A stretch of 64,000 bases of DNA from NCBI GenBank assembly GCA_031082425.1, contig JAVHLB010000003.1, forward strand, positions 1 to 64,000, read 5' to 3'. The notes under the pieces were generated by a model. That model worked only from the letters and a program-made list of their open reading frames with translations. It was not told the origin of the DNA and searched no databases. A program made the position numbers and the translations under genes. How positions within the stretch are numbered: position 1 is the first letter of the stretch; each line of letters starts with the position of its first letter. The stretch comes from Candidatus Edwardsbacteria bacterium. Lineage in GTDB: Bacteria; Edwardsbacteria; AC1; EtOH8. This document shows positions 27,826-37,566 of this stretch, one piece after another.

Positions 27826-28909
27826 GTCAAAAAAAAAGAACGCCTCAGATATCCTTTCGATATTATTCCAATTATATTATAACCGGGGCGAGGTGTTGGA
27901 CAAGACCATCGGTTTCCAGCAGTCTTTGGACAATTACCGGACCATGAAAAGGCTGGCAAAGGCCTTGGGGGATCGCAACCAACTTCTGCGTGCCTGGGTA
28001 GAGGTGGGGTATCGGCTGACAATGCTGGGAAAACTGATGGAGGCTCTGGCCGAACACAGTGCCGTGTCCCAGGACCTATCAGAAGATGATCCTTTTGAAG
28101 TCAGCTGCCGCAACGACCATTGCCAGGCAATAGTTCTCCGCCAGCTGGGCCGCTATGAGGAAGCTTTGGCGGTCCAGGAACGGTTAAGCAAAATCCCAGC
28201 TATTGACCAAGAATCCCGTTTCAACTGGCTTAACAGCCTGGGCCATACGTTTTGGCGCATGGGCCGCTATCAGGATGCGGTGGGCTGTTTTCAAAAGGTT
28301 TTGGAGTGGACAGCGAGCGGTTCAAATCCCGTGCTTCAGGCCACAGCTCACAACAACCTGGGACTGGTTTATTCCGATATGGAAAGGCTGGACGAAGCAA
28401 GGGACCAGCACCAAAGGTCCCTGCACCTCCGGAGGGAGTTCCACGATCCGGGTGCCATATGCACCTCCTACCTGAATCTGGGCAATGTAATGGTCCAGTC
28501 GGATGATATCGATTCCGGGCTGGGGCTTTGGGAGAAGGCCCTGGTGATCAGCAAGAGATTGGGGGACAAAGCCACCGAGGCTATGATCGAGAACAACATG
28601 GGTGAAGTAAGCTACAAAACCGGGAATTATCCCAAAGCCGCGGATCATTTTTATAAGAGCCTTCTGATGAAGCAATCGCTTAACCTCCGATCCTACCTGG
28701 ACACCAGTTTGGAAGGCCTGGCAAAGACGTATTACGAGATGAGAAACCAACCGGGATGCGCCGAGCAATGCCGCCATTTTGGCCAGCTTCTGCTGGCCCT
28801 GGATACAGCCCGGCCCCAAAAACGGGAGAACGTGACCAGCATCCTGGCCGCCTTAGATGCGGCGGGTGACAATAGCCGGGGGGGTAGCAACGGGGCGGCC
28901 GGGAATTGA
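27803..28909 (+). CDS. Tetratricopeptide-repeat protein
   Basis: 368 residues from TTG 27803 (GTG 27815 is equally possible; neither has a strong ribosome binding site). Helical repeats of about 36-40 residues run from about 35 to 345: examples are NNLGLVYSDMERLDEAR and NNMGEVSYKTGNYPKAADHFYKS. No signal peptide or enzymatic domain. It overlaps the asparaginase end by about 20 bases, so it may be coupled to it. Function unknown. Confidence 0.75.
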   Translation: MNIPVKDRSKKKNASDILSILFQLYYNRGEVLDKTIGFQQSLDNYRTMKRLAKALGDRNQLLRAWVEVGYRLTMLGKLMEALAEHSAVSQDLSEDDPFEVSCRNDHCQAIVLRQLGRYEEALAVQERLSKIPAIDQESRFNWLNSLGHTFWRMGRYQDAVGCFQKVLEWTASGSNPVLQATAHNNLGLVYSDMERLDEARDQHQRSLHLRREFHDPGAICTSYLNLGNVMVQSDDIDSGLGLWEKALVISKRLGDKATEAMIENNMGEVSYKTGNYPKAADHFYKSLLMKQSLNLRSYLDTSLEGLAKTYYEMRNQPGCAEQCRHFGQLLLALDTARPQKRENVTSILAALDAAGDNSRGGSNGAAGN

Positions 28910-28982
28910 ATCTTTGGCGGCTGTTGTGCAGTATGCCCCGGCGGCGAATCAACTGAAAATACTCGCAGTAAAAGATAGGAAA

Positions 28983-30398
28983 ATGAGCCAATATAATAAG
29001 ATAAGCCCGAACATCGAACAACGGCTGAAAGAGATCGTCGGAGAAAAGTATCTGATAACCCTGGACGACGACATGGAACCCTATTCCCACGATGAGACCC
29101 TGCATCACAAATTCATGCCCGCGGTAGTGGTAAAACCGGCCGATACCCCCCAGGTCTCGGCCATAATGAAATTGGCCGATGCCGAAAAGGTCCCGCTTAC
29201 CCCCCGGGGGGCCGGCACCGGACTGTCCGGGGGCGCCCTGCCGGTGTGCGGTGGCATTCTGCTGTCATTGGAGAGATTCAACAAGATCCTGGAGATTGAC
29301 GAAGATAACCTGATGGTGGTCACCCAACCGGCGGTGATAACCGGACAACTTCAGAAAGAAGTAGAAGAGAGGGGATTGTTCTATCCGCCGGACCCAGCCA
29401 GTTTGGATTCCTGTTCCATCGGCGGCAACATTGCCGAGAACGCCGGCGGGGCCAGGGCCTTCAAATACGGGGTCACCCGGCACTATCTTTGCGGATTGGA
29501 GGTCGTCTGGCCCAACGGCGATATCTCCCGGCTGGGGGGCAGGATCATCAAGGATGTTTCGGGTTACGACCTGATGCATTTGATATGCGGATCGGAAGGC
29601 ACCCTGGCCGTGATCACCGAGATCACCCTCCGGCTGCTGCCCAAGCCCAAATTCCAGACCGACCTTCTGATCCCGTTCTCCTCCATTGATGATGCTGTCA
29701 AGGCCACCAATGCCGTGATCCGGGAGAGGATAATCCCCGCCACCATGGAATTCATGGAGAAGAAGGCCGTCCTGGCGGCCGAGGCTTTTTTGGAAAAGAA
29801 GGCGCCCTACCGGGAGGCCGAAGCCCACCTGCTGGTCCAGCTGGACGGCGAGGCCCGGGAGGATCTGCAGAAGCTGTACGAAAGGATCGGCCAGATAGTC
29901 TCCGACCATGGCGCGCTGGACGTGCTGGTGGCCGAGGACCGGCCTTCGCAGGACCGGCTGTGGGAGATCCGCCGCTCCCTTTCCGAAGCGCTGACCGCCA
30001 AAAGCCCGGTCCGGGAGCGGGAGGACGTGGTGGTGCCCAAGTCAAAAATACCGCAGCTTTTTAAGGAACTGGAAATTTTGCAGAAGAAATATTCCCTGGA
30101 GATAGTCTCCTTCGGTCATATCGGGGACGGGAACATCCATGTCAACATCCTCAAAGGGGAATTCCAGACCGATAGATGGCAGGAGGCCCTGCCCGTCCTG
30201 CTCGGCGAGATGTTCGCCAGGGTGGTGGAGCTGGGCGGGACCATCTCCGGAGAGCACGGCATAGGCTATGTAAAGAAAAAATATCTGCCGCTGGCGGTGG
30301 ATGCCCCGGCCATAAAGGCCATGAGGGAAATCAAAAAAAGCCTGGATCCAAACCATATACTGAACCCGGGGAAGATATTCGATGAAGTCGCCAGTTAA
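28983..30398 (+). CDS. FAD-linked oxidase of the GlcD/D-lactate dehydrogenase family
   Basis: 471 residues from ATG 28983 (MSQYNKISPN); the frame is open upstream, but that part overlaps the TPR gene. FAD-binding PCMH domain at about 45-225 with PRGAGTGLSGGALP and ENAGGARAFKYG, and the C-terminal FAD-oxidase domain with GHIGDGNIHVNI and SGEHGIGY. Members oxidise 2-hydroxy acids such as glycolate or D-lactate; the substrate cannot be told. No iron-sulfur GlcF partner lies next to it. It overlaps rex by 17 bases, which suggests redox control of the operon. Confidence 0.88.
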   Translation: MSQYNKISPNIEQRLKEIVGEKYLITLDDDMEPYSHDETLHHKFMPAVVVKPADTPQVSAIMKLADAEKVPLTPRGAGTGLSGGALPVCGGILLSLERFNKILEIDEDNLMVVTQPAVITGQLQKEVEERGLFYPPDPASLDSCSIGGNIAENAGGARAFKYGVTRHYLCGLEVVWPNGDISRLGGRIIKDVSGYDLMHLICGSEGTLAVITEITLRLLPKPKFQTDLLIPFSSIDDAVKATNAVIRERIIPATMEFMEKKAVLAAEAFLEKKAPYREAEAHLLVQLDGEAREDLQKLYERIGQIVSDHGALDVLVAEDRPSQDRLWEIRRSLSEALTAKSPVREREDVVVPKSKIPQLFKELEILQKKYSLEIVSFGHIGDGNIHVNILKGEFQTDRWQEALPVLLGEMFARVVELGGTISGEHGIGYVKKKYLPLAVDAPAIKAMREIKKSLDPNHILNPGKIFDEVAS

Positions 30399-31020
30399 GA
30401 TCCCGGAATCGGCCATCCGCCGGCTGTCCATGTATTTCCACCATCTGGCATCCTTGAAGGAGCTGGGCGTGGAGACCATCTCCTCGCGAGAGATCGCCAC
30501 GGTCTACGGGCTGGAACCGTTCCAGGTGCGCAAGGACCTCTCCTATTTCGGCGCTTTCGGGCGTCGGGGCCGGGGGTACAATGTCGCCAAACTGATGGAC
30601 AAGCTGGGCGCCATTTTGGGGCTGGACCGCAGCTGGAACATCTGCCTGGTGGGGGCCGGAAACATCGGCCTGGCCATGTACCGCTATCAGGACTTTAAAC
30701 AGCGGGGATTCAACATTGTGGCGGTGTTCGACTCCGATCCCAAAAAGGCGGGCCAGACGCTCAAACCGGGGATGGCCATTCAATTGATGGACCAGATCGA
30801 GCAAACCGTCAACCAGAAAAAGATCCAGATCGGGATCATAGCCGTGCCGCCCCAGGCCGCCCAGTCGGCGGTCGACAGGCTTACGGCCGCCGGGGTCAAG
30901 GCCATCCTGTTCTTTCCCTCCAGCCAGATATTGATCCCCAAAGGGACCGCCCTGCGGAGGGTCAACCTGGGTCTGGACCTGGAATTCCTCAGTTACGCAC
31001 TTACCAACAATCAATTATAA
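30382..31020 (+). CDS. rex: Redox-sensing transcriptional repressor Rex
   Basis: 212 residues. Winged-helix DNA-binding domain at 7-80 (IPESAIRRL, SSREIA, FQVRKDLSYFGAFGRRGRGY) followed by a Rossmann domain with GAGNIG at about 91-96 that senses the NADH/NAD+ ratio. Rex represses fermentation and respiration genes when NADH is low. It lies between an FAD oxidase and a dihydrolipoyl dehydrogenase. No obvious Rex operator is seen in this stretch. Confidence 0.95.
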   Translation: MKSPVKIPESAIRRLSMYFHHLASLKELGVETISSREIATVYGLEPFQVRKDLSYFGAFGRRGRGYNVAKLMDKLGAILGLDRSWNICLVGAGNIGLAMYRYQDFKQRGFNIVAVFDSDPKKAGQTLKPGMAIQLMDQIEQTVNQKKIQIGIIAVPPQAAQSAVDRLTAAGVKAILFFPSSQILIPKGTALRRVNLGLDLEFLSYALTNNQL

Positions 31021-31035
31021 GGATATTGCACCAAT

Positions 31036-32412
31036 ATGGACCAGCATATCGTCATCATAGGCGGGGGGCCGGCAGGATACGTGGGCGCCATCAGGGCCGC
31101 CCAGCTGGGGGCCAGGGTCACTGTGATTGAGAAGAGTACCCTGGGCGGCACCTGCCTCAACGTGGGCTGCATTCCCACCAAAGCCCTGCTGGCATCGGCC
31201 TCCGTCATGCAGCATACCAAAGCCGCCGGGCAGTTCGGTATCAAAACAGAGGGCGTCAGCTTCAACTGGGCCGACATCCAGAAAAGGAAGGACCGGGTGG
31301 TCAAAAAGGCCACCGCCGGGGTGGGAATGCTCCTGAAAGCAAAACAGGTGGAGGTCATCAAATCCCCGGCCCGTCTTTCCGGAAGGGGAAAGATACTGCT
31401 GGAAGCCGAAGGACGGGAGATCGGATACGACAAACTGCTGATAGCCACCGGCTCCCAGCCGGTGATCCCGCCCATCCCCGGCATTGACCTGCCCGGGGTG
31501 CTGGACAGCACCGGGGCCCTGGCCCTGGATGCGGTCCCGGAAAGCCTGCTGATCATCGGCGGCGGGGTGATCGGCTGCGAGATGGCCGAGGTCTACAGCA
31601 CCTTCGGCTCGAGGGTGACCATCGTCGAGATGATGCCCCAGCTGATCCCCGGGGAGGATCCGGAGGCGGTGGAGGTGCTGTATAAGGCGCTGATCAAAAA
31701 AGGGGTGGATATTAAGCTTGATTCCCGGGTGAACGGTCTGACAAAGAACGGGGATCTGATCGAGGTTGAAGTGGCCGGAAATGAAGGCGGAAAAACAAAA
31801 ATCAAGGCCGCCAGGGTATTGGTGTCGGTGGGCCGCAAGGCATCCATTCAGGGCCTGGGGCTGGAGGAGGCCGGGATCGCCATTGAAAAGGGCTGCATCA
31901 AGGTCAACGGCCGGATGGAAACCAATATTCCCGGTGTTTATGCGGCCGGGGACTGCATCGGCGGATGGCTGCTGGCCCATGTGGCCTCCCGGGAGGCCGA
32001 GATCGCCGTGGAGAACATGCTGGGGCCTGAGGCGGTCATGGAATACCATGCCGTGCCCCGCTGTGTCTATACCCACCCCGAGATAGCCTCGGCAGGAATA
32101 CCTGCTTCTCCGCAGGCGGATAAAAATATCCTGACAGGCAAGTTTCCCTTTTCGGCCAGCGGCAAGGCCAGCTGTATCGGGGAACTGGAGGGTTTTGTCA
32201 AGATCCTGGCCGACAGGGAAACCCATCAACTTCTGGGGTGCGTTATCGCCGGGCCCGCTGCCACCGAACTGATCTCCGAGGCCTCACTGGCGATATCATC
32301 GAAACTCCGGCTGGAGGATGTCATTCAAACCGTCCATTCCCACCCCACCCTCCACGAGTCGTTCCTGGAGGCGGCCCTCAATGCGCTGGGCCGGGCCATT
32401 CACCTGTCCTGA
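31036..32412 (+). CDS. lpdA: Dihydrolipoyl dehydrogenase
   Basis: 458 residues. FAD motif GGGPAGYVGA at the N-terminus, redox-active pair C40 and C45 in GGTCLNVGC, second dinucleotide motif IIGGGVIGCE at about 175-184, and the C-terminal dimerisation domain with the His-Glu catalytic pair in HSHPTLHE. E3 component of 2-oxo acid dehydrogenase or glycine cleavage complexes; no E1/E2 genes are adjacent, so its complex is unknown. It is 15 bases after rex and likely in the same operon. Confidence 0.93.
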   Translation: MDQHIVIIGGGPAGYVGAIRAAQLGARVTVIEKSTLGGTCLNVGCIPTKALLASASVMQHTKAAGQFGIKTEGVSFNWADIQKRKDRVVKKATAGVGMLLKAKQVEVIKSPARLSGRGKILLEAEGREIGYDKLLIATGSQPVIPPIPGIDLPGVLDSTGALALDAVPESLLIIGGGVIGCEMAEVYSTFGSRVTIVEMMPQLIPGEDPEAVEVLYKALIKKGVDIKLDSRVNGLTKNGDLIEVEVAGNEGGKTKIKAARVLVSVGRKASIQGLGLEEAGIAIEKGCIKVNGRMETNIPGVYAAGDCIGGWLLAHVASREAEIAVENMLGPEAVMEYHAVPRCVYTHPEIASAGIPASPQADKNILTGKFPFSASGKASCIGELEGFVKILADRETHQLLGCVIAGPAATELISEASLAISSKLRLEDVIQTVHSHPTLHESFLEAALNALGRAIHLS

Positions 32413-32427
32413 AGATAAAGGAGTCCC

Positions 32428-33915
32428 ATGAAAAAGATCATTCTGGCCTTTTCCCTGCTGGCCTCTCTTTCCTGCAGCTATCCGCAGCAGCCCCTGCGGA
32501 TAGCTGCCAGCGAAGGACTGATAAGCTTCGATCCCCATACCCAGGACGAGGCGGTCACCGTGGAGATACTGGGCAACTGCTACGAAAGTTTGGTGACCTT
32601 TGATGCCGACATGCAGCTTGTTCCGATGCTGTGCACCGGATACAGCAATGTCGACGACCGCACCTGGCGTTTTTACCTCCGGCCGGGGGTAAAGTTCCAT
32701 AACGGGAAACCACTGACGGCGGAGGATGCCATCTTCAGTCTGGAGAGGGCCGGCAACCATCAGGCGTCGGTCTTTAAAAGCATGCTGGCAGTGATAGAGA
32801 AGATAGAAAAAATTGACAGCCTGACCATCGAGATATCCACCGCCAAGCCCCGGCCCAACCTGATGAATATACTGACCATGATAAACATCATCCCCGCCCG
32901 ATCCGACCCGGCCGGACAGCCGGTAGGCACCGGACCCTATTCCCTGTCTGGATTCAACGGCCGGGACATCCTGTATTTGAACCAGTTCAAGGGCTATTGG
33001 GGGGAGGAGCCGTTCTTCAATAAGACGGAGTTCCATATTATAACAGATGACTCCCAACGGATGGAAAAACTGCTGAACGGCATGATGGATATCAATGCCA
33101 ATGTCCCGGAAAGCTTCCGCACCAGACTGTCCGGCGACAGCAGGGTGAATATGGTGACCAAACCCGGCACCACCATTACCGTTCTGGGGTTGAATACCTC
33201 CGGCAAGTTCAAGGATAACCCCCTTTCCGATGTGCGTCTGCGCCAGGCGATCTCCCTGGCCATAAACCGCCGGGAGATGGTCGCCAGGGTCTGCCACGGG
33301 TACGCCGTCCCCGCCAACCAGATAGCGACCCAGGCCATATTAGGCTACGATCCGGAACTCCCCGAAATTGAACAGAATATCGAAAAAGCCCGCCAGATAA
33401 TCGGTCCCTTGAAGACATCCGATCCGATCGAACTGACCATAAAGGTATCGTCAGCAGCCTGGTTCGAGGGACAGCTCCTGGCGGAATTCCTGGCGCCGAT
33501 AGGCATCAAGCTGACAGTAGACTCCCTGTCCTGGACGGAATTATATAGCTCCATCGAGAGCGGCCAGGCCCAATTCTACCTGATGGGGTTTGCTTACAGC
33601 TTTGGAGATGCCAGCGAGTTGTTGAACGATATGGTCCATTCCAAGGGCGGCGCCCGGGATTTTGGCATCCGCAATCTTTCGGGATATTCCAACGAAAACC
33701 TGGATAAAATCCTGGAGAAAGCGGACCGTGAATTCGATCCCCTTTTGCGCAAACAGTTGCTGCAGCAGGCCATCCTGCTGACCACCAAGGACCTTCCCTT
33801 AATTCCTCTGTATATCCGGGACAGCAGCTACGGACTGCGCCGGGGCCTGATCTGGCAGCAGAAGACGGCGGCGGCGATGCTGGTCAAAGATATCCGCCCT
33901 CAAAACAATCTATAA
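32428..33915 (+). CDS. Family 5 extracellular solute-binding protein, copy 1
   Basis: 495 residues. Hydrophobic N-terminal signal ending at a Cys near position 16 (LASLSC); the lipobox is imperfect but a lipoprotein is likely. The mature part is an SBP_bac_5 (OppA/DppA) fold: SFDPHTQDE, the WRFYLRPGVKFHNGKPLTAEDAIFSLER signature region, and VGTGPY. These proteins bind peptides, nickel or sugars for ABC importers, yet no permease or ATPase gene is present nearby. It is followed after 13 bases by a paralogue. Confidence 0.88.
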   Translation: MKKIILAFSLLASLSCSYPQQPLRIAASEGLISFDPHTQDEAVTVEILGNCYESLVTFDADMQLVPMLCTGYSNVDDRTWRFYLRPGVKFHNGKPLTAEDAIFSLERAGNHQASVFKSMLAVIEKIEKIDSLTIEISTAKPRPNLMNILTMINIIPARSDPAGQPVGTGPYSLSGFNGRDILYLNQFKGYWGEEPFFNKTEFHIITDDSQRMEKLLNGMMDINANVPESFRTRLSGDSRVNMVTKPGTTITVLGLNTSGKFKDNPLSDVRLRQAISLAINRREMVARVCHGYAVPANQIATQAILGYDPELPEIEQNIEKARQIIGPLKTSDPIELTIKVSSAAWFEGQLLAEFLAPIGIKLTVDSLSWTELYSSIESGQAQFYLMGFAYSFGDASELLNDMVHSKGGARDFGIRNLSGYSNENLDKILEKADREFDPLLRKQLLQQAILLTTKDLPLIPLYIRDSSYGLRRGLIWQQKTAAAMLVKDIRPQNNL

Positions 33916-33928
33916 TGGAGTCAGTCCG

Positions 33929-35404
33929 ATGTTGAAAAGAATCACCGCGGTATTGTTAATAGGCCTGCTTTGCTCCTGCGCCGGTAACAGCCCCGACGGC
34001 CGGCTGCTGACCCTGGCCATGGAAGACGAGCTGATAACCCTTGATCCATATTTGCATGACGACAGCATCACTCATTCGATACTCAGCAATATCTATGATG
34101 CTTTGGTCAGCTTCGACCGGGACATGAAAGTGGAGCCGGCTCTGGCCATCAGCTGGGAAAACCCCGACGATCTCACCTGGAGGTTCACCCTTAGGCCCAA
34201 TGTGTTCTTCCATGACGGCCGCCAGCTGGCCTCGAAAGATGTCAAATACAGCCTGGAAAGGGCCCGGCTGGGCAAGGTATGCCATTATCTGGCAACCCTT
34301 CAAAGCATAACTGTGATCGATGATTTGACGCTGGAAATAAAGACCAGCAAGCCATCGCCGGTCCTGCTGAACAAACTTACCTTCATCGCCATCATGCCGG
34401 AGGGCACCGCTGACCCTGTCACCACGCCGGTCGGGACCGGGCCATACCATTTTGTAAGATACCAGGCCGGAAGCCAGATAGAGCTGAAAGCCAATGAAAA
34501 ACACTGGAAGGGCCGCCCGACGATCAAAAGGGTCATATTTAAGATCATTCCCGGGGAACAGGACCGCCTGCAGGCCCTGCTTGACGGCAAGGTGCAGTTG
34601 ATCCGCGATGTCGATAAGAACAAAGCCGACCAAAACCGCACCAACCCCAAAATCAATTTTGTCAACAGCCCCGGCCTGGGGGTCAGCATGCTGGGGATCA
34701 ATTTCACCGGGAAGGGGCCGTTGTCGGCCCGTAAAGTGCGGGAGGCGATCTATTGGGCGATAGATCCCGATGAGGCAATAAAGGCTTCAGGCTGGGATGC
34801 CCTGCCGATAGATCAGCTGGTCTCCCCATACATCGTGGGATATAATCCCGCCATATCCATGAAAAGGCCGGACCTGGCCAGGGCCAGAAAATTGCTGGCC
34901 GAGGCCGGTTATGCCGGCGGTTTCAAGGTGTCTCTGGAGATGTCCAGGACGGCGGCGTCCACCACCGGGGATATCCTGGCCAAGCAATTGGGCAGGATCG
35001 GCATCAAGGTAGCCCTGACCGGGAGCGACTGGCCGGATTTCTCCAGCCGGCTTGATCGGCGCCAGATCCCGTTTTTCCTGGTGGGATGGTCCTGCAGTTC
35101 CGGCGATGCTTCGGATCTTTTCGATGCCTGCCTGCACACCAGCGATGGCAAGAATTATGGCAGTGCCAACTGGGGGGTATACAGCAACCGGAGGCTGGAT
35201 TCGGTGATCGAGAAAAGCAACCAGGTGCTGGACAACAAGGAGAGGATAGAGTTCTTAAAGCAGGCCATGGAACTGGCCATGTCGGACTACCCCTTTATTC
35301 CCATCTTTGCCAGGAACCGGATATATGGCCGGGACAGAAACATCATTTTCCTGCCCCGCCAGGATGGAAGGATCAAAGTGTTCGAAATATATTACAAGCT
35401 ATAG
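33929..35404 (+). CDS. Family 5 extracellular solute-binding lipoprotein, copy 2
   Basis: 491 residues. Clear lipobox LCSC at about 14-17. SBP_bac_5 signature: LDPYLHDDSI, WRFTLRPNVFFHDGRQLASKDVKYSLER and VGTGPYHF. It is a tandem paralogue of the previous gene, sharing the domain order throughout. It is followed after 32 bases by a histidine kinase on the same strand, which suggests a sensory rather than (or besides) a transport role. Confidence 0.88.
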   Translation: MLKRITAVLLIGLLCSCAGNSPDGRLLTLAMEDELITLDPYLHDDSITHSILSNIYDALVSFDRDMKVEPALAISWENPDDLTWRFTLRPNVFFHDGRQLASKDVKYSLERARLGKVCHYLATLQSITVIDDLTLEIKTSKPSPVLLNKLTFIAIMPEGTADPVTTPVGTGPYHFVRYQAGSQIELKANEKHWKGRPTIKRVIFKIIPGEQDRLQALLDGKVQLIRDVDKNKADQNRTNPKINFVNSPGLGVSMLGINFTGKGPLSARKVREAIYWAIDPDEAIKASGWDALPIDQLVSPYIVGYNPAISMKRPDLARARKLLAEAGYAGGFKVSLEMSRTAASTTGDILAKQLGRIGIKVALTGSDWPDFSSRLDRRQIPFFLVGWSCSSGDASDLFDACLHTSDGKNYGSANWGVYSNRRLDSVIEKSNQVLDNKERIEFLKQAMELAMSDYPFIPIFARNRIYGRDRNIIFLPRQDGRIKVFEIYYKL

Positions 35405-35436
35405 GGTGACAGCCTAGCGGCACCGGGGAATATAAG

Positions 35437-36936
35437 ATGTTTAAAAGCCTTAAAATAAAACTGGCCATCGCCGCCAGCCTGTTAGTGATAATAATCATTA
35501 CGGTGTATTCGTTGATTTCGGTGCTTGCCAGGCGGGAACAGCTGAAAAACGAGATACAGGGCGGGGTCATTGCCTTTGCCCAGATGACCGTGGCTCCCAT
35601 CTGCCAGAGCTATTATTTATATTACACCTCGGGTTATTTCAAATTCAGGGGCAGCCTGTCAAATTTTCTAAGGATGAACGGCAACATCACCGAAATCCAG
35701 ATAATCGACGTCAACGGCGAAGTGAAATTCGATTCCCGGCAAATGGATATTGAACATTCCGCTATTCCCAAGAAGCCGGAACTGTACGAGTCCGGCCTTA
35801 TGGAGAGGGTGAAGAGACTGGATCTGAGCTATAAGATAATCAGCACCGCCGATGACCAGGAAGCCATTTCGGTGGTGATGCCCTATATCGAAGAATGGGG
35901 CCGGCACAGATTATCGGTAAGGTTCGTCGGCTCCTTCGCTGCCCTGGGATATTTGATCCGAAGCAGCCTGAGACAGGTTTTGATAACCGGGCTATTGTTC
36001 GTCCTGCTGGGGAGCGTCCTGGCTTATTTCATGGCCCGGAGCATCACCGATCCCATCAGCCAGCTGACCATCGCCACCCGGGAAATCGGGGCCGGGAAAC
36101 TGGATAAAGAGGTGAACGTCAAAACCGACGATGAGATCGGCTCCCTGGCCGATAACTTCAACATCATGACCAGGCAGCTGAAGGTCAATCTGGAGGCCCT
36201 GTCCGAGTCCTACGACCGTTTGTCCCAGGCCAACGCCGAACTTATGGAGCTGGACCGGCTGAAAAGCAACTTCATCGCCAATGTTTCCCATGAGCTCAAG
36301 ACCCCCCTGACCACCATTTCGGGTTATGCCGATTATCTGGCCATGGAAAAACTGGGCCCCCTGACCGAGACCCAGCGCAAGGGGATCGAGGTGATGCGGA
36401 GGAACATCAAGCGGCTGACCAGGCAGATAAAGGACCTGCTGGATTTTATCACCATAGAGTCCGGGCATTTTGCGGTGGACCAGCATCCTTTTGACATCCG
36501 GGCGCTTTTGGACGAGACGGCCGCCAACTATCAGGCGGAGCTGGACAAGAAGAAGCTGGAAATCGTCATCGATGCTCCCGAAAAACTGAATGTCATCGGG
36601 GACCGGGACCGGATCCTGCAGGTGATCGATAACCTGGTAATGAATGCCCTGAAATTCACCTCCCGGGGCTACATCAAACTCAAGGCCCAACCTGACGGGG
36701 AGAGGGCAGCTAGGATCGAGGTATCTGACAGCGGAGTCGGAATTCCCCAGGAATCGGTGCCCCGGATATTCGAGAGGTTCCATCAGCTGGATGGATCCTC
36801 CACCAGGAAATATGGCGGAGTTGGTTTGGGTTTGGCCATAGTCAAATCCATTCTGGACGCCCATCAAAGCGCCATTGAAGTTACCAGCCAGGCCGGGAAG
36901 GGCAGCTGTTTTACTTTTAAATTGCCTTTGGAATAA
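35437..36936 (+). CDS. Membrane sensor histidine kinase (HAMP-HisKA-HATPase)
   Basis: 499 residues. Two transmembrane helices (about 8-30 and 178-200) bracket a periplasmic sensor of about 145 residues, followed by HAMP (about 200-253), a short coiled coil, the phospho-acceptor H285 in NVSHELKTPL, N box NLVMNALKF, and G boxes DSGVGIPQ and GGVGLGLAI. Orthodox class I kinase. The sensed signal is unknown; the two binding lipoproteins upstream are candidate ligands or co-receptors. A lone receiver follows after 16 bases. Confidence 0.93.
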   Translation: MFKSLKIKLAIAASLLVIIIITVYSLISVLARREQLKNEIQGGVIAFAQMTVAPICQSYYLYYTSGYFKFRGSLSNFLRMNGNITEIQIIDVNGEVKFDSRQMDIEHSAIPKKPELYESGLMERVKRLDLSYKIISTADDQEAISVVMPYIEEWGRHRLSVRFVGSFAALGYLIRSSLRQVLITGLLFVLLGSVLAYFMARSITDPISQLTIATREIGAGKLDKEVNVKTDDEIGSLADNFNIMTRQLKVNLEALSESYDRLSQANAELMELDRLKSNFIANVSHELKTPLTTISGYADYLAMEKLGPLTETQRKGIEVMRRNIKRLTRQIKDLLDFITIESGHFAVDQHPFDIRALLDETAANYQAELDKKKLEIVIDAPEKLNVIGDRDRILQVIDNLVMNALKFTSRGYIKLKAQPDGERAARIEVSDSGVGIPQESVPRIFERFHQLDGSSTRKYGGVGLGLAIVKSILDAHQSAIEVTSQAGKGSCFTFKLPLE

Positions 36937-36952
36937 ATAAGGGGAGAGCGCC

Positions 36953-37351
36953 ATGGCACCAGATGCTTCGGGCAAAATTATCATTCTGGCGGTGGACGAT
37001 GAGGAGGATATTTTAGGGCTGGTTAAAATGGTCCTGGAGGAGGCCGGCTACACGGTGATAACCGCGCTTTCAGGCCACGAGGCACTGCAGACACTCTATC
37101 ATGTCAAGCCGGACCTGATATTGCTGGATATCATGATGCCGGAGCTGGACGGCATGGAACTGATCAAGATCCTGAAGATCATGGATTTCTCCTCCACCAT
37201 CCCTATTGCCATGCTGACGGCCAAAACAGATTTCGGCGACCGCATGGCCGCCATCAAGGAGAACGCTGTCGATTACATTTGCAAGCCGTTCTCCCCGCCA
37301 GAATTAGTCAAAAGGGTAGAAGAGATCCTAAGCGGACGGAGCAATAAATAG
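36953..37351 (+). CDS. Single-domain response regulator
   Basis: 132 residues, receiver domain only. Acidic pair D15-D16, phospho-acceptor D59 in LLDIMMPELDG, conserved Thr in MLTAK and the Lys-Pro pair in ICKPF. With no output domain it must signal by protein contact, like CheY or Spo0F. Its position just after the kinase makes it the probable cognate partner. Confidence 0.92.
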   Translation: MAPDASGKIIILAVDDEEDILGLVKMVLEEAGYTVITALSGHEALQTLYHVKPDLILLDIMMPELDGMELIKILKIMDFSSTIPIAMLTAKTDFGDRMAAIKENAVDYICKPFSPPELVKRVEEILSGRSNK

Positions 37352-37436
37352 CTGCCTAGGTATTAAATATGCATATATTATAAGTTTGGTGATTATATAT
37401 TTATATTTCCCAAATATTGCTTGGCAGGTTAACTGA

Positions 37437-37466
37437 TTGTTTCATTGTATTTTACGAACTTATAAT
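37437..37466 (+). promoter_or_regulatory. Possible promoter of the receiver-GGDEF gene
   Basis: TTGTTT (37437-37442) and TATAAT (37461-37466) with an 18-base spacer. They lie in a 215-base spacer (37352-37566) that is much richer in A and T than its surroundings, which suggests that the next gene has its own control. Confidence 0.45.
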
Positions 37467-37566
37467 TATCAATAAGGATTGATATTCATATCAGTATGAT
37501 ATATAAAACAATAACTAGATTGTAGATAGTTATATCTAAAACCACAAAAATTTAAGGCAGACAGCT

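Noticed and set aside
31021..31035. Rex operator in the rex-lpdA gap
   Set aside because: The gap is only 15 bases and the required TTGTGA-N6-TCACAA-like palindrome is not present there.
31015..32229. A 404-codon minus-strand frame opposite the dihydrolipoyl dehydrogenase gene
   Set aside because: Low-complexity shadow of a clear enzyme gene; no ribosome binding site or motif.
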